Source: Chania multitudinisentens RB-25 (GTDB lineage Bacteria; Pseudomonadota; Gammaproteobacteria; Enterobacterales; Enterobacteriaceae). Taken from it: a stretch of 64,000 nucleotides of DNA. The notes below the pieces were generated by a model. That model saw nothing but the letters and a program-made list of their open reading frames with translations, did not search any database and was not told where the DNA came from. Both the position numbers and the translations under genes were made by a program. Position 1 is the first letter of the stretch, and the number at the start of each line of letters is the position of its first letter. The DNA lies in NCBI RefSeq assembly GCF_000520015.2, contig NZ_CP007044.2:3844001-3908000 (forward strand). Direction: 5' to 3'. Positions 25,036 to 33,902 of the stretch are shown piece by piece.

Positions 25036-25827
25036 TTAAAAAGGATAGTCGTGATATCCCATTTGCTCTGAAATATGACGAGCCGCGGTATGCAGTTGCT
25101 CAACATAGCCATCTTTGGCTTCTTCAGAAAAACGGATCGTCGGGAACGAAATACTCAAACCAGCAATCACCACGCCAAAGCGATCGAACACTGGCACGCC
25201 AATGCAGCGAAGCCCTTCTTCCTGTTCTTCAATATCTTCACCAAAGCCCTGTTCACGCACTTTATCCAACACCGGTAGCAATGCCTTGGTGCTGGTAATG
25301 GTATGAGGGGTACTGCGCGTAAACTCAACGTGAGCAAGAATTTCTTCTACTTCAGCCCGATCACGCCACGCCAGCAACACTTTACCAATTGCCGTACTGT
25401 GTAACGGGTTACGTCGGCCAATACGTGAGTACATACGCAGGTTATACATTGAGTCGATTTTATGGACATAAACGATACTGTCTTCATCCAATGCCCCCAG
25501 GTGAATAGTTTCACGGGTCAAATTCGATAATTCGCGCATCTGGATATCAGCACTGCGGATCAAATCGACGTTTTGCAGCGATTTAGCACCCAATTCAAAC
25601 AGTTTCAGCGTCAGGGAGTACTTCTCAGATTCCCCTTCTTGGGCTACGTAGCCCAGCGATTTCATCGTCTGTAGGAAACGATAAACAGTGCTTTTGGACA
25701 TCATAACCCGTTGAGAAAGTTCAGTAATACCAATCTCACGTTCATCACCCAATGCTTGTAGGATACCAAATACTTTCAGCACTGATGAAACCGAATCTGG
25801 TTGCTTATCTAAATCTGCGTTAGCCAT
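25036..25827 (-). CDS. kdgR: Transcriptional regulator KdgR (IclR family)
   Basis: KdgR represses genes for pectin and uronate breakdown, including kduI-kduD, and is released by 2-keto-3-deoxygluconate. It has 263 residues, as in E. coli: an N-terminal winged HTH (residues 14-75, with ITELSQRVMMSKSTVYRFLQ) and an IclR effector domain (about 90-255) with GRRNPLHSTAIGKVLLAW and EEQEEGLRCIGVPVFD. In E. coli kdgR is also next to yebQ. The same window holds its likely target operator before kduI. Confidence 0.97.
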   Translation of the reverse strand: MANADLDKQPDSVSSVLKVFGILQALGDEREIGITELSQRVMMSKSTVYRFLQTMKSLGYVAQEGESEKYSLTLKLFELGAKSLQNVDLIRSADIQMRELSNLTRETIHLGALDEDSIVYVHKIDSMYNLRMYSRIGRRNPLHSTAIGKVLLAWRDRAEVEEILAHVEFTRSTPHTITSTKALLPVLDKVREQGFGEDIEEQEEGLRCIGVPVFDRFGVVIAGLSISFPTIRFSEEAKDGYVEQLHTAARHISEQMGYHDYPF

Positions 25828-26059
25828 GGGTTAATACCTTACTCATCTATTTTTGTTTTAGGAAATTTGAACAAGGGTTTCAGTATAATCGGAACATTTT
25901 ATTTTGCGCAATGAAAGTTACCGAATAATGAGCTGTGAGGATGTAATGATAAGTATATTTTCGCCATTTTTTTGCAATTACGGCAAAAACGTCGGGTGCA
26001 TTCAACCACAAATATGATTAGCATGATAATACTTCCTCTATTCAGTAAATACTTTGACA

Positions 26060-27436
26060 ATGACGCGTTCTTGTTCCGATGGTCTCCCTGTTCCACAGCG
26101 ATACGGTGCGATCCTTGCCATTGCATTAGGTATTACCGTTTCCGTGCTTGATGGTGCGATCGCCAACGTCGCACTGCCAACGATCGCCCGCGATCTGCAA
26201 GCCAGCCCGGCCAGTTCCATTTGGGTGGTGAATGCCTATCAATTGGCTATCGTTGTCTCACTGTTATCGCTGGCTTCACTCGGGGATTTGATCGGTTATC
26301 GCCGTATCTATCAAGCGGGGTTGTTGGTTTTTAGCATCACTTCTTTGTTTTGCGCCCTGTCCGATTCGCTGGTGACTTTGACCATTGCTCGCGTGTTGCA
26401 AGGCTTCGGGGCGGCGGCAATCATGAGTGTGAATACAGCGCTGATCCGCATTATCTACCCACAACGCTTTCTTGGTAGAGGAATCGGTATCAATTCACTG
26501 ATTGTCGCTTCCGCTTCGGCAGCGGGCCCCACGATAGCTGCCGCCATTTTATCTGTCGCATCATGGCAATGGCTCTTTGCCATCAATGTGCCGATAGGTA
26601 TTGTTGCCCTGCTGTTAGGGATGAAATTTCTACCAGCAAACCACCAAAAAAGTACGAATCAGCGTTTTGATCCTATCAGCGCAGTCATGAATGCTTTGAC
26701 CTTCGGTTTGTTCATTACTGCTATCAGCGGTTTCGCTCAAGGGCAAAGCTTATTGCTGATTGCCAGTGAAATGATTGCACTGCTGGTGATTGGTTTCTTC
26801 TTTGTACGCCGCCAACTACGCCAGGAATCCCCTTTATTGCCCGTAGATCTGCTGCGTATTCCTATTTTTGCCTTGTCGATGGGAACCTCTATCTGCTCTT
26901 TCACCGCACAGATGTTGGCGATGGTGTCTTTGCCCTTCTTTCTGCAAAGCGTATTGGGCCGTGATGAAGTGGCGACCGGATTGCTGCTGACCCCCTGGCC
27001 TCTGGCTATCATCGTGATAGCACCGGTTGCAGGCCGTCTGGTGGAACATATTCACGCGGGTTTACTGGGTGGAATTGGTCTGGCAGTTTTCGCCCTCGGC
27101 CTGTTCCTGCTGGCAATGCTGCCACATAACCCAACCGATATAGACATTATCTGGCGGATGGTACTTTGTGGAATAGGTTTTGGGTTATTTCAGTCCCCCA
27201 ACAACCACACCATTATTTCTGCCGCTCCTCGCCATCGCAGCGGCGGAGCCAGCGGCATGCTCGGCACAGCACGCCTGATGGGGCAAACTACGGGGGCGGC
27301 GTTAGTTGCGCTGATGTTCAACCTCTTTCCCAGCAACGCTACCCACGTTTCGCTGATTCTGGCCGGAACCTTTGCCAGCGTAGCCGCCGTGGTCAGTTGT
27401 CTGCGCATTGCCCAAACCCGGCCAACGCCACTCTAG
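26060..27436 (+). CDS. yebQ: MFS transporter YebQ (DHA2 type, 14 helices)
   Basis: A drug:H+ antiporter-like protein of 458 residues with 14 predicted membrane segments. It tracks E. coli YebQ closely: GITVSVLDGAIANVALPTIA near the N-terminus (DHA2 motif C/D1 region), ARVLQGFGAAAIMSVNTALI, LLLTPWPLAIIVIAPVAGRL, and FGLFQSPNNHTIISAAPRHR. The ATG at 26060 is preferred to a TTG two codons earlier; neither has a strong Shine-Dalgarno site. It is divergent from kdgR and upstream of htpX, as in E. coli. Substrate unknown. Confidence 0.92.
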   Translation: MTRSCSDGLPVPQRYGAILAIALGITVSVLDGAIANVALPTIARDLQASPASSIWVVNAYQLAIVVSLLSLASLGDLIGYRRIYQAGLLVFSITSLFCALSDSLVTLTIARVLQGFGAAAIMSVNTALIRIIYPQRFLGRGIGINSLIVASASAAGPTIAAAILSVASWQWLFAINVPIGIVALLLGMKFLPANHQKSTNQRFDPISAVMNALTFGLFITAISGFAQGQSLLLIASEMIALLVIGFFFVRRQLRQESPLLPVDLLRIPIFALSMGTSICSFTAQMLAMVSLPFFLQSVLGRDEVATGLLLTPWPLAIIVIAPVAGRLVEHIHAGLLGGIGLAVFALGLFLLAMLPHNPTDIDIIWRMVLCGIGFGLFQSPNNHTIISAAPRHRSGGASGMLGTARLMGQTTGAALVALMFNLFPSNATHVSLILAGTFASVAAVVSCLRIAQTRPTPL

Positions 27437-27448
27437 ACGCCATAGCTT

Positions 27449-27478
27449 GTCAAAACCCCGATAAAACCGGGGTTTGAC
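27449..27478. terminator. Convergent terminator between yebQ and htpX
   Basis: GTCAAAACCCCG-ataaaa-CCGGGGTTTGAC is a long stem with A/T-rich base, shared by the two converging genes. Confidence 0.7.
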
Positions 27479-27493
27479 GTTATCTAGTGGCGA

Positions 27494-28372
27494 TTATTTC
27501 AGATATTGGCCGGAACGCAGCGCTTCAATACGCTTGTCCAACGGGGGATGTGACATGAATAACTCACTGAACGACTTGGACTTTCCGTTGATGCAGAAAG
27601 CCATCATATTACCCGCCTCTTGCGGTTCGTGGCTGGTTTTCAGGCGTTGCAGTGCTGCAATCATCTTCTCGCGCCCCACCAGTTTGGCAGAGCCCGCATC
27701 GGCATGAAACTCACGATGACGCGAAAACCACATGGTAATAATGCTGGCCAGAATACCAAAGACCAGTTCCAGAACCATAGACACACCAAAATAAATCATC
27801 GGGTTACCGTTACCTTCCCCTTCACCGTCACGGTTGCCCAGGAACCCGGCGGCCACCTGCGCAATCAAGCGTGAAATAAAGATCACGAAGGTATTCACTA
27901 CTCCCTGGATCAAGGTCATGGTCACCATGTCACCATTAGCGACATGGCTGATTTCATGCGCAATGACGGCTTCTGCTTCATCGCGGCTCATGCTTTGCAG
28001 CAAACCAGTACTCACAGCAACCAATGAAGCGTCACGGCGTGCGCCAGTGGCAAAGGCATTGATATCCGGTGCGTGATAGATTGCCACCTGTGGCATCGCA
28101 ATACCGGCCTGTTGCGATTGACGGCGCACGGTATCCAACAACCAACGTTCAGTTTCATTACGCGGCTGCTCAATCACTTCTCCCCCCACCGAGCGCAGCG
28201 CCATCCACTTAGACATCAGCAGTGAAACAAAAGCACCACCAAAACCGAACAAACCAGCCATGATCATCAGACCCTGAATGCTGCTGGAGCGGATACCTGT
28301 CAGGCTGAGCACCAGCCCAAAAACCAACATCACCGCCAGGTTGGTGATTAGGAACAGAGCTATACGCATCAT
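27494..28372 (-). CDS. htpX: Membrane zinc metalloprotease HtpX
   Basis: HtpX is an inner-membrane protease of the M48 family that, with FtsH, removes misfolded membrane proteins. The 292-residue protein has two N-terminal helices (about 4-28 and 34-54), the zinc motif HEISH with His139, Glu140 and His143, two more hydrophobic segments (about 158-180 and 193-215) and a third ligand, probably the Glu in REFHADAGSAKL. The start MMRIALFLIT matches E. coli. In E. coli transcription is under CpxR and KdgR-type control; I did not identify such sites. Confidence 0.97.
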   Translation of the reverse strand: MMRIALFLITNLAVMLVFGLVLSLTGIRSSSIQGLMIMAGLFGFGGAFVSLLMSKWMALRSVGGEVIEQPRNETERWLLDTVRRQSQQAGIAMPQVAIYHAPDINAFATGARRDASLVAVSTGLLQSMSRDEAEAVIAHEISHVANGDMVTMTLIQGVVNTFVIFISRLIAQVAAGFLGNRDGEGEGNGNPMIYFGVSMVLELVFGILASIITMWFSRHREFHADAGSAKLVGREKMIAALQRLKTSHEPQEAGNMMAFCINGKSKSFSELFMSHPPLDKRIEALRSGQYLK

Positions 28373-28568
28373 AGAATATTAACTTCCTCATAAATGTTAA
28401 CAAAATGCTGCCTCAGACAAATTAATCGTATGGGCATTCGTCACATTTTCAATAGGTGCGCATTATTAACCTACTAAAAATACGAAACTTTACAAAGATG
28501 ACGTTTAATAACACACTTACAAAGCCTAAGTGATTATTGTGTAAAAGCGTAAAATATCTGATACAAAA

Positions 28569-28949
28569 TTAACGGCGTTTACTGTTTAAACGCCCAAGAT
28601 GGGTGAAAGAGAAGCCTTCAGTATATTTTAATCCATAACCGAGCAGACGATCGAAGCTAATATGCGCGCACCAAATCAACGCCACAAGCAACCAGAGTTG
28701 CTGTTGAGACAGAGCAAATAACATGATGAGCAACGCTGGGCCACTATAGGAATGAGCGATATTGTAACTTAGCGCTCCAGCCTGCCTGCCAAAGGCATAA
28801 CCCAAAAGCGAGATATCGGGGAGCAGAAAGCAGATGGCGAACGTTCCCCAGCTATAGTGCTTAATGTGATAAATAACCACGCATAGAATCAGAACCAACA
28901 GCGACTCTAGTTGCAAAGTGATACGCATTAGCCTGGTTAAACCACTCAT
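28569..28949 (-). CDS. DUF4260 family small membrane protein
   Basis: A 126-residue protein with four hydrophobic segments. It carries the DUF4260 pattern as I remember it: an N-terminal LESLLVLILCVVIY helix, CFLLPDISLLGYAFGRQAGA, YNIAHSYSGPALLIML, and a C-terminal WCAHISFDRLLGYGLKYTEG with FSFTHLGRL. Conserved His and Asp residues (PDIS, NIAHSY, HISFDR) lie near the membrane surfaces and suggest a metal or cofactor site, but no activity is known. It lies between htpX and prc, where E. coli has no such gene. Confidence 0.8.
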   Translation of the reverse strand: MSGLTRLMRITLQLESLLVLILCVVIYHIKHYSWGTFAICFLLPDISLLGYAFGRQAGALSYNIAHSYSGPALLIMLFALSQQQLWLLVALIWCAHISFDRLLGYGLKYTEGFSFTHLGRLNSKRR

Positions 28950-28982
28950 AATTCCCCTGGTTAATTTATTCAGTCTCAGCTA

Positions 28983-29017
28983 TAAAAAAAACGCTCCCGA
29001 TAAGGAAGCGTTTTTTA
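28983..29017 (-). terminator. Terminator after prc
   Basis: AAAAAACGCTTCC-ttat-CGGGAGCGTTTTTT (minus strand) forms a stem flanked by A and T runs, 20 bases past the prc stop. Confidence 0.88.
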
Positions 29018-29036
29018 AACAGAAAACCCAAAAAAT

Positions 29037-31091
29037 TTATTTGGCGGCAACCACCGCTTGCTGCTGCGAAGGCTGCTCCTTTTCGACTTTAGCCAAATCA
29101 AGAGCAATTTTGACGGTTTCATCCAGATAAGGATCGGGTTCCTTGTAATCTTTCGGCACATCGTCAAGGGACTTCAGCGGCTTCTTCCCTTCACGCTGTA
29201 AACGCTCATTGATACGCTGTAAACGTGTTGCATCATCGTCATGATTCTCTTTTTCACGCGTAGCCAGATTAAGAGAGATGATGTTACGTTTGTCTTTCAA
29301 TGCCTTATAATGAGCAATATCCCGCGCGATGTACTGGAACTCAGGATCGTTAGCAATGCGCTGTTCGTGATCTTTCAGCAGCCCGGCCTCGAACGGCTTC
29401 AAATCGCCCGTTTTGACATAGGTTGCCGCATTAATACTGTCCCAAGGCATGGCATTGTCTTCAAAGCTTTCCCCTGTTTCTGCCGGGTCAATGCCTGTTG
29501 GCATCAGGATATCCGGCGTTACGCCTTTACGCTGGGTGCTACCACCATCAACACGGTAGAACTTCTGAATGGTGTACTGCACTGAACCCAACGCTGGCCA
29601 TTCAGGGCGCAGCATCTGATCATAAATACGATTCAACGAGCGGTACTGCTGCACGGTGCCTTTACCGAAGGTTGGTTCACCCACGATCAACGCTCGGCCA
29701 TAATCCTGCATGGCTGCTGCAAAGATCTCGGAAGCCGAAGCACTGAATCGATCAACCAACACTACCAGTGGCCCTTTATAGTAAATAACACCATCGGTAT
29801 CGGCATCTTCACGGATTTTTCCGTTGTTATCACGCACTTGCACCACTGGGCCGCTTGGAATAAACAAACCGGAAAGTGATACTGCCTCCGTCAGGGCACC
29901 ACCGCCGTTGCCACGCAAATCAATGATCAGGCTGTCAACGTTCTGCTTAGCCATTTTCTGCAACTGGACTTTGACATCATCAGTCAAACCAACATAGAAA
30001 CCCGGAATGTCCATTACCGCAACTTTCTGGTTGCCGACGGTCTTGATGGTCATTTTGACCGCACGGTCTTCCAAACGGATACGCTCACGGGTCAGCGTCA
30101 CTACGCGAGTTTTGGTGCCCTTGCCTGCTGGCAAGATATCCAGGCGCACTTTGCTGCCCTTCGGCCCCTTGATCAGGGAAACTACATCATCCAGACGCCA
30201 GCCAATCACATCCACCATCGGTTTACCCGCCTGACCAACGCCGACGATACGGTCACCCACGCTCAGCGCTTTACTCTTCGCAGCCGGGCCTCCCGGCACC
30301 ATAGAGTTGATCAACGTGTAGTCATCATCCATCTGTAGTACCGCACCGATCCCTTCCAGCGATAAGCTCATCTCGGTATTGAACTGTTCGGTATTGCGTG
30401 GAGACAGGTAGTTGGTATGTGGATCGATTTCATGGGCGAAAGCCGTCATGGCTAACGTAAAAACGTCTTCACTGTTACTTTGCGTCAAACGCTTGATAGC
30501 GAACTGATAGCGTTTGGTCAGCGTCTCTCGGATTTCTTTATCGGTCTTGCCAGCCAGCTTCAGGTTCAGTTGATCATACTTGACCTTCGCTTCCCACAGG
30601 CGATTCAGCTCCGCGGTATCCACTGGCCATGGCGCTTTACCACGGTCAATATCAATAGTGTCATTGCCGGTAAAGTTCATCGGTTTTTCCAGCAGCGACA
30701 GCGCATACTGGTAGCGCTCAAAACGGCGTTTCTGGGCCAGATTGAATAGCGCATAAGGCGTATCCAGCTTGCCGGACTTCAACTCTTCCCCTAACGTATC
30801 GCGCTTGTCGGCAAACTGTGCAACATCAGAAGCTAACAATACGTTATGGCTGTAATCCAACATATTCAGGAAACGATCAAAGATCTTACCTGAAAAATCT
30901 GCATCAAGGGCAAACTGGCGATAGTGAGAACGCGTAAAACGCGAGGTCACACGTTCACTCACGGTTGTATGCTGCGGTTCTTGCTCAAGCTGTGGCAATT
31001 GATCGAGGCGGATGTTGGCTGTATCCGTTCCGTAACTGGCACCTGCCCACAGCAGAGCTACGGCTGCTGCTAATCTGATAAATTTGTTCAT
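29037..31091 (-). CDS. prc: Tail-specific protease Prc/Tsp
   Basis: Prc is a periplasmic PDZ protease that cleaves proteins with non-polar C-termini, processes penicillin-binding protein 3 and, with NlpI, degrades MepS. The start MNKFIRLAAAVALLW gives a signal peptide and 684 residues (682 in E. coli); a TTG 16 codons upstream lies inside proQ and is not used. The PDZ domain (about 235-325, with EGIGAVLQMDDDYTLINSMV) precedes the S41 core, where Ser in RFSASASEIF and Lys in TFGKGTVQQ form the Ser-Lys pair. A C-terminal DUF3340 tail is present. It follows proQ by 19 bases. Confidence 0.96.
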   Translation of the reverse strand: MNKFIRLAAAVALLWAGASYGTDTANIRLDQLPQLEQEPQHTTVSERVTSRFTRSHYRQFALDADFSGKIFDRFLNMLDYSHNVLLASDVAQFADKRDTLGEELKSGKLDTPYALFNLAQKRRFERYQYALSLLEKPMNFTGNDTIDIDRGKAPWPVDTAELNRLWEAKVKYDQLNLKLAGKTDKEIRETLTKRYQFAIKRLTQSNSEDVFTLAMTAFAHEIDPHTNYLSPRNTEQFNTEMSLSLEGIGAVLQMDDDYTLINSMVPGGPAAKSKALSVGDRIVGVGQAGKPMVDVIGWRLDDVVSLIKGPKGSKVRLDILPAGKGTKTRVVTLTRERIRLEDRAVKMTIKTVGNQKVAVMDIPGFYVGLTDDVKVQLQKMAKQNVDSLIIDLRGNGGGALTEAVSLSGLFIPSGPVVQVRDNNGKIREDADTDGVIYYKGPLVVLVDRFSASASEIFAAAMQDYGRALIVGEPTFGKGTVQQYRSLNRIYDQMLRPEWPALGSVQYTIQKFYRVDGGSTQRKGVTPDILMPTGIDPAETGESFEDNAMPWDSINAATYVKTGDLKPFEAGLLKDHEQRIANDPEFQYIARDIAHYKALKDKRNIISLNLATREKENHDDDATRLQRINERLQREGKKPLKSLDDVPKDYKEPDPYLDETVKIALDLAKVEKEQPSQQQAVVAAK

Positions 31092-31110
31092 GCCTTGGTT
31101 GGCCTCCGTA

Positions 31111-31827
31111 TCAGAACTGCAAGTGTTCTGCGCGCACAATCATCGCCAGACCGGAAGAAAGTTGCACACGCACGCCATCTTTAGCGATTTCAAGTACGGT
31201 TGCATCCATCGCACTCTTACCTGCTCTGACTTTGATTTCCTGGCCAATTTGCAGTTTAGAGATATCCGTGACTGCCACATGACGCGGCTGGCTTTCCTCT
31301 TTTACTGCGATAACACGAGGTTCACGAGCGGGTTGTGGGCGAGTTTGTGTACGTGGTTTGCGGTTTTCTGTTGCAACCCCACCTTCACGACGCACCGCTG
31401 TTTTTTTGCCAGCGGGGCGTGGGCGGCGTGGCTCAGTGGCAGCCGTTTCACCCGCGGCTTCGCGTTTTTTGGCGTTTTGCTCAGCACGCTGAGCCTGAAC
31501 ACGTGCTTTGGCTTCTTCAAGCTGCTGGCGTGCATGGTCAACATGCTGCTGTTCCAATTCGCCACAAGGGTTGCCATCCAGGTCAACGCGCTGCGCGCCA
31601 ACTTTGACACCATACAGATAACGCCAGCTTGAAGTATAGAGGCGCAGAGCAGAGCGTAGCTGTGTTTTGCTGAGATTCTCTTCCTCTTGAACACGCTCTA
31701 CCAGATCCTGAAAGATACCGATCTTCAGCGGACGCGCTTCACCTTCGGCACTAAAGCAGAGCGGGAAACGCTCTGCAAGAAAAGCAATAACTTCTTTACT
31801 AGAGTTCAACTTGGGTTGATTTTCCAT
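31111..31827 (-). CDS. proQ: RNA chaperone ProQ
   Basis: ProQ is a global small-RNA-binding protein, first found through its effect on the osmolyte transporter ProP. It has 238 residues: an N-terminal FinO/ProQ domain (about 1-125, with SKEVIAFLAERFPLCF and LRLYTSSWRYLYGVKVGAQR), a long basic Ala/Arg/Pro/Lys-rich linker (about 130-185) and a C-terminal Tudor-like domain (LQIGQEIKVRAGKSAMDATV). The 19-base gap to prc shows one operon, as in E. coli. Confidence 0.97.
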   Translation of the reverse strand: MENQPKLNSSKEVIAFLAERFPLCFSAEGEARPLKIGIFQDLVERVQEEENLSKTQLRSALRLYTSSWRYLYGVKVGAQRVDLDGNPCGELEQQHVDHARQQLEEAKARVQAQRAEQNAKKREAAGETAATEPRRPRPAGKKTAVRREGGVATENRKPRTQTRPQPAREPRVIAVKEESQPRHVAVTDISKLQIGQEIKVRAGKSAMDATVLEIAKDGVRVQLSSGLAMIVRAEHLQF

Positions 31828-31922
31828 GAAATTTCCTGATTACAACGGGTTGCCAACAAGCCGCAGGCATGAACAGGCGTCATTATAATGACGTCTTCGC
31901 TAAATGCCACGTTAACCGTAGA

Positions 31923-32420
31923 TCAACTTGCCGTTACAGTGATGTATTTCGCACAATCGCACTGCGCCAATCGTGCGCAAAGCTCCGTCACCACAGCTTT
32001 CAGACCAATTTCGTCCTGTTCGTCGAAGCGTTGGTAAACCGTGCTGTCGATATCCAGAACGCCGATGATTTGGCCACCGACCTCAAGCGGCAGCACAATT
32101 TCTGCATTACTGGCCGCATCGCAGGCAATATGCCCCGGAAACGCATGGACGTCGCCAACACGCTGTACCCGATTTTCTGCCACTGCCGTGCCGCATACGC
32201 CTTTCCCTACCGGAATACGCACACAGGCGATCTTACCCTGGAATGGGCCCAGTACCAGTTGGTTACCCTCCATCAGGTAAAATCCCACCCAGTTAACTTC
32301 ATCCAGACGCTCATTGAACAACGCGCTGGCGTTGGACAAGGCAGCAATAAAATGGGTTTCCCCCTCCAACAGCGCACCCAGATCACGTTTTAATTCCGCG
32401 TAGAATTGTTCTTTCGTCAT
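31923..32420 (-). CDS. msrC: Free methionine-(R)-sulfoxide reductase
   Basis: MsrC reduces free L-methionine-(R)-sulfoxide to methionine using thioredoxin. It is a GAF-domain protein of 165 residues, equal to E. coli. The three cysteines of the family are at 66, 76 and 100 (ACVRIPVGKGVCG; HIACDAASNAEIV), with the same 10- and 24-residue spacing as in E. coli. It is upstream of proQ and divergent from yebS, the usual enterobacterial order. Confidence 0.95.
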   Translation of the reverse strand: MTKEQFYAELKRDLGALLEGETHFIAALSNASALFNERLDEVNWVGFYLMEGNQLVLGPFQGKIACVRIPVGKGVCGTAVAENRVQRVGDVHAFPGHIACDAASNAEIVLPLEVGGQIIGVLDIDSTVYQRFDEQDEIGLKAVVTELCARLAQCDCAKYITVTAS

Positions 32421-32606
32421 GTTTTAACCGTTCGTACTCTTAAAGAAACCAAGCTTAACCGTATAAAATAAGCACTAAATACGTATAGCCACAAGATTAA
32501 TCATCTGTTTCCTCACAAAATCCTACCCCATTGGCTTGGTTTACCCTATAAAACCCCGCTGTGTGGCCCGCTTTTACTTTGCCCAAACCTGGACGAGTTT
32601 GTTTTC

Positions 32607-33902
32607 ATGCTACGCTTAAGGAAACCAGTAGGCTTTCCGAGCAGCCTTTTTACTATGAAGATACACGCAATTACCGGCTCAGGATCCAAGGCGCGCTACC
32701 AACGCTGTTGCGAATGCGATCTGTTGTTCATCTTACCACCGCTGACAAAAAACCAGGCAGCCTATTGCCCACGTTGTCATGCCAAAATCGTCCATGGCCA
32801 TGATTGGCCAATGTCCCGCCTGACTGCGATGGCCGTCACCATGCTGTTATTGATGCCATTCGCCTTTACTGGCCCCCTTATCAGCATTCGCCTATTGGAT
32901 ACCCGCATTAACGCCAGTCTGTTAGAAGGTATCTGGCAGATCAACAGCCAAGGCGATCCGATTACGGCCAGCATGGTGGCATTCTGTACTCTGGGGGCAC
33001 CACTGACACTCGCGCTGTCATTGCTGTATTTACGTTTCGGCCACCGATACGGCATGAATCTGCGCCCAGTATTATTAATGCTGGAACGTTTGAAAGAGTG
33101 GGTCATGCTGGATATTTATCTGATCGGGATGGCGGTGGCCGCGATAAAGGTCAAAGAATATGCCGACGTTCAGGCTGGCAGTGCTTTAATCGCCTATTTA
33201 TTGCTCACTTTACTCAGCATCCTGACGCTGACGCACACCAATCTGGAGCAATTATGGGAACGCTACTACCCGCAGGAACAACCGGTGGGTCAGCCAGAAG
33301 CAATGCATGTCTGCTTGGCGTGCCGTTTCACTGGCTACCCAAATGAACATAGGCAATGCCCACGCTGCCGTGCCCCAATCAGTCACCGCCAGCCTTACAG
33401 CCTGCAACAAACCTGGGCCGCCTTGCTCGCCGCCATTATTTTACTGATACCGGCCAATCTATTGCCCATCTCGATTATTTATGCCAGCGGAGCACGTATA
33501 GACGACACCATTTTCTCCGGCGTAGTTTCGCTGGCAACCTCTGGTAACGCCCCGGTTGCCGCCATCGTGTTTATCGCCAGTATCCTGGTGCCTTTTACCA
33601 AGATCACCGTGCTGCTCACCTTGCTATTCGGTATTCATTTCAAAACTTCACACAGCTTGAAAACCCGTATCCGCCTGTTACGGCTGGTCACTTGGATTGG
33701 CCGCTGGTCGATGCTAGACCTGTTCGTTATTGCACTCATGATGTCACTGGTCAATCGTGATCAACTGTTATCTTTTACTATGGGCCCAGCCGCCTTTTAT
33801 TTTGGCTCTGCGGTCATTTTAACTCTCCTGGCCGTAAAATGGCTGGACAGCCGATTGATTTGGGATGCGTATGCAACAGAAAACGCCAAATACACCGATT
33901 GA
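32607..33902 (+). CDS. letA: LetA/YebS family inner-membrane protein (PqiA-like)
   Basis: LetA (YebS) works with LetB (YebT) in moving lipids between the inner and outer membranes. The 431-residue protein holds two PqiA-like halves, each opening with a zinc-ribbon-like pair of CxxC motifs (QRCCEC with YCPRCHAK; CLACRF with QCPRCRAP) and followed by about four helices. MLERLKEWVMLDIYLIGMAV and VTWIGRWSMLDLFVIALMMS are the two repeated membrane signatures. The start is uncertain: ATG at 32607 lacks a Shine-Dalgarno site, and ATG at 32655 would give 415 residues. The 3' end overlaps letB by 38 bases, so translation is coupled. Confidence 0.93.
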   Translation: MLRLRKPVGFPSSLFTMKIHAITGSGSKARYQRCCECDLLFILPPLTKNQAAYCPRCHAKIVHGHDWPMSRLTAMAVTMLLLMPFAFTGPLISIRLLDTRINASLLEGIWQINSQGDPITASMVAFCTLGAPLTLALSLLYLRFGHRYGMNLRPVLLMLERLKEWVMLDIYLIGMAVAAIKVKEYADVQAGSALIAYLLLTLLSILTLTHTNLEQLWERYYPQEQPVGQPEAMHVCLACRFTGYPNEHRQCPRCRAPISHRQPYSLQQTWAALLAAIILLIPANLLPISIIYASGARIDDTIFSGVVSLATSGNAPVAAIVFIASILVPFTKITVLLTLLFGIHFKTSHSLKTRIRLLRLVTWIGRWSMLDLFVIALMMSLVNRDQLLSFTMGPAAFYFGSAVILTLLAVKWLDSRLIWDAYATENAKYTD

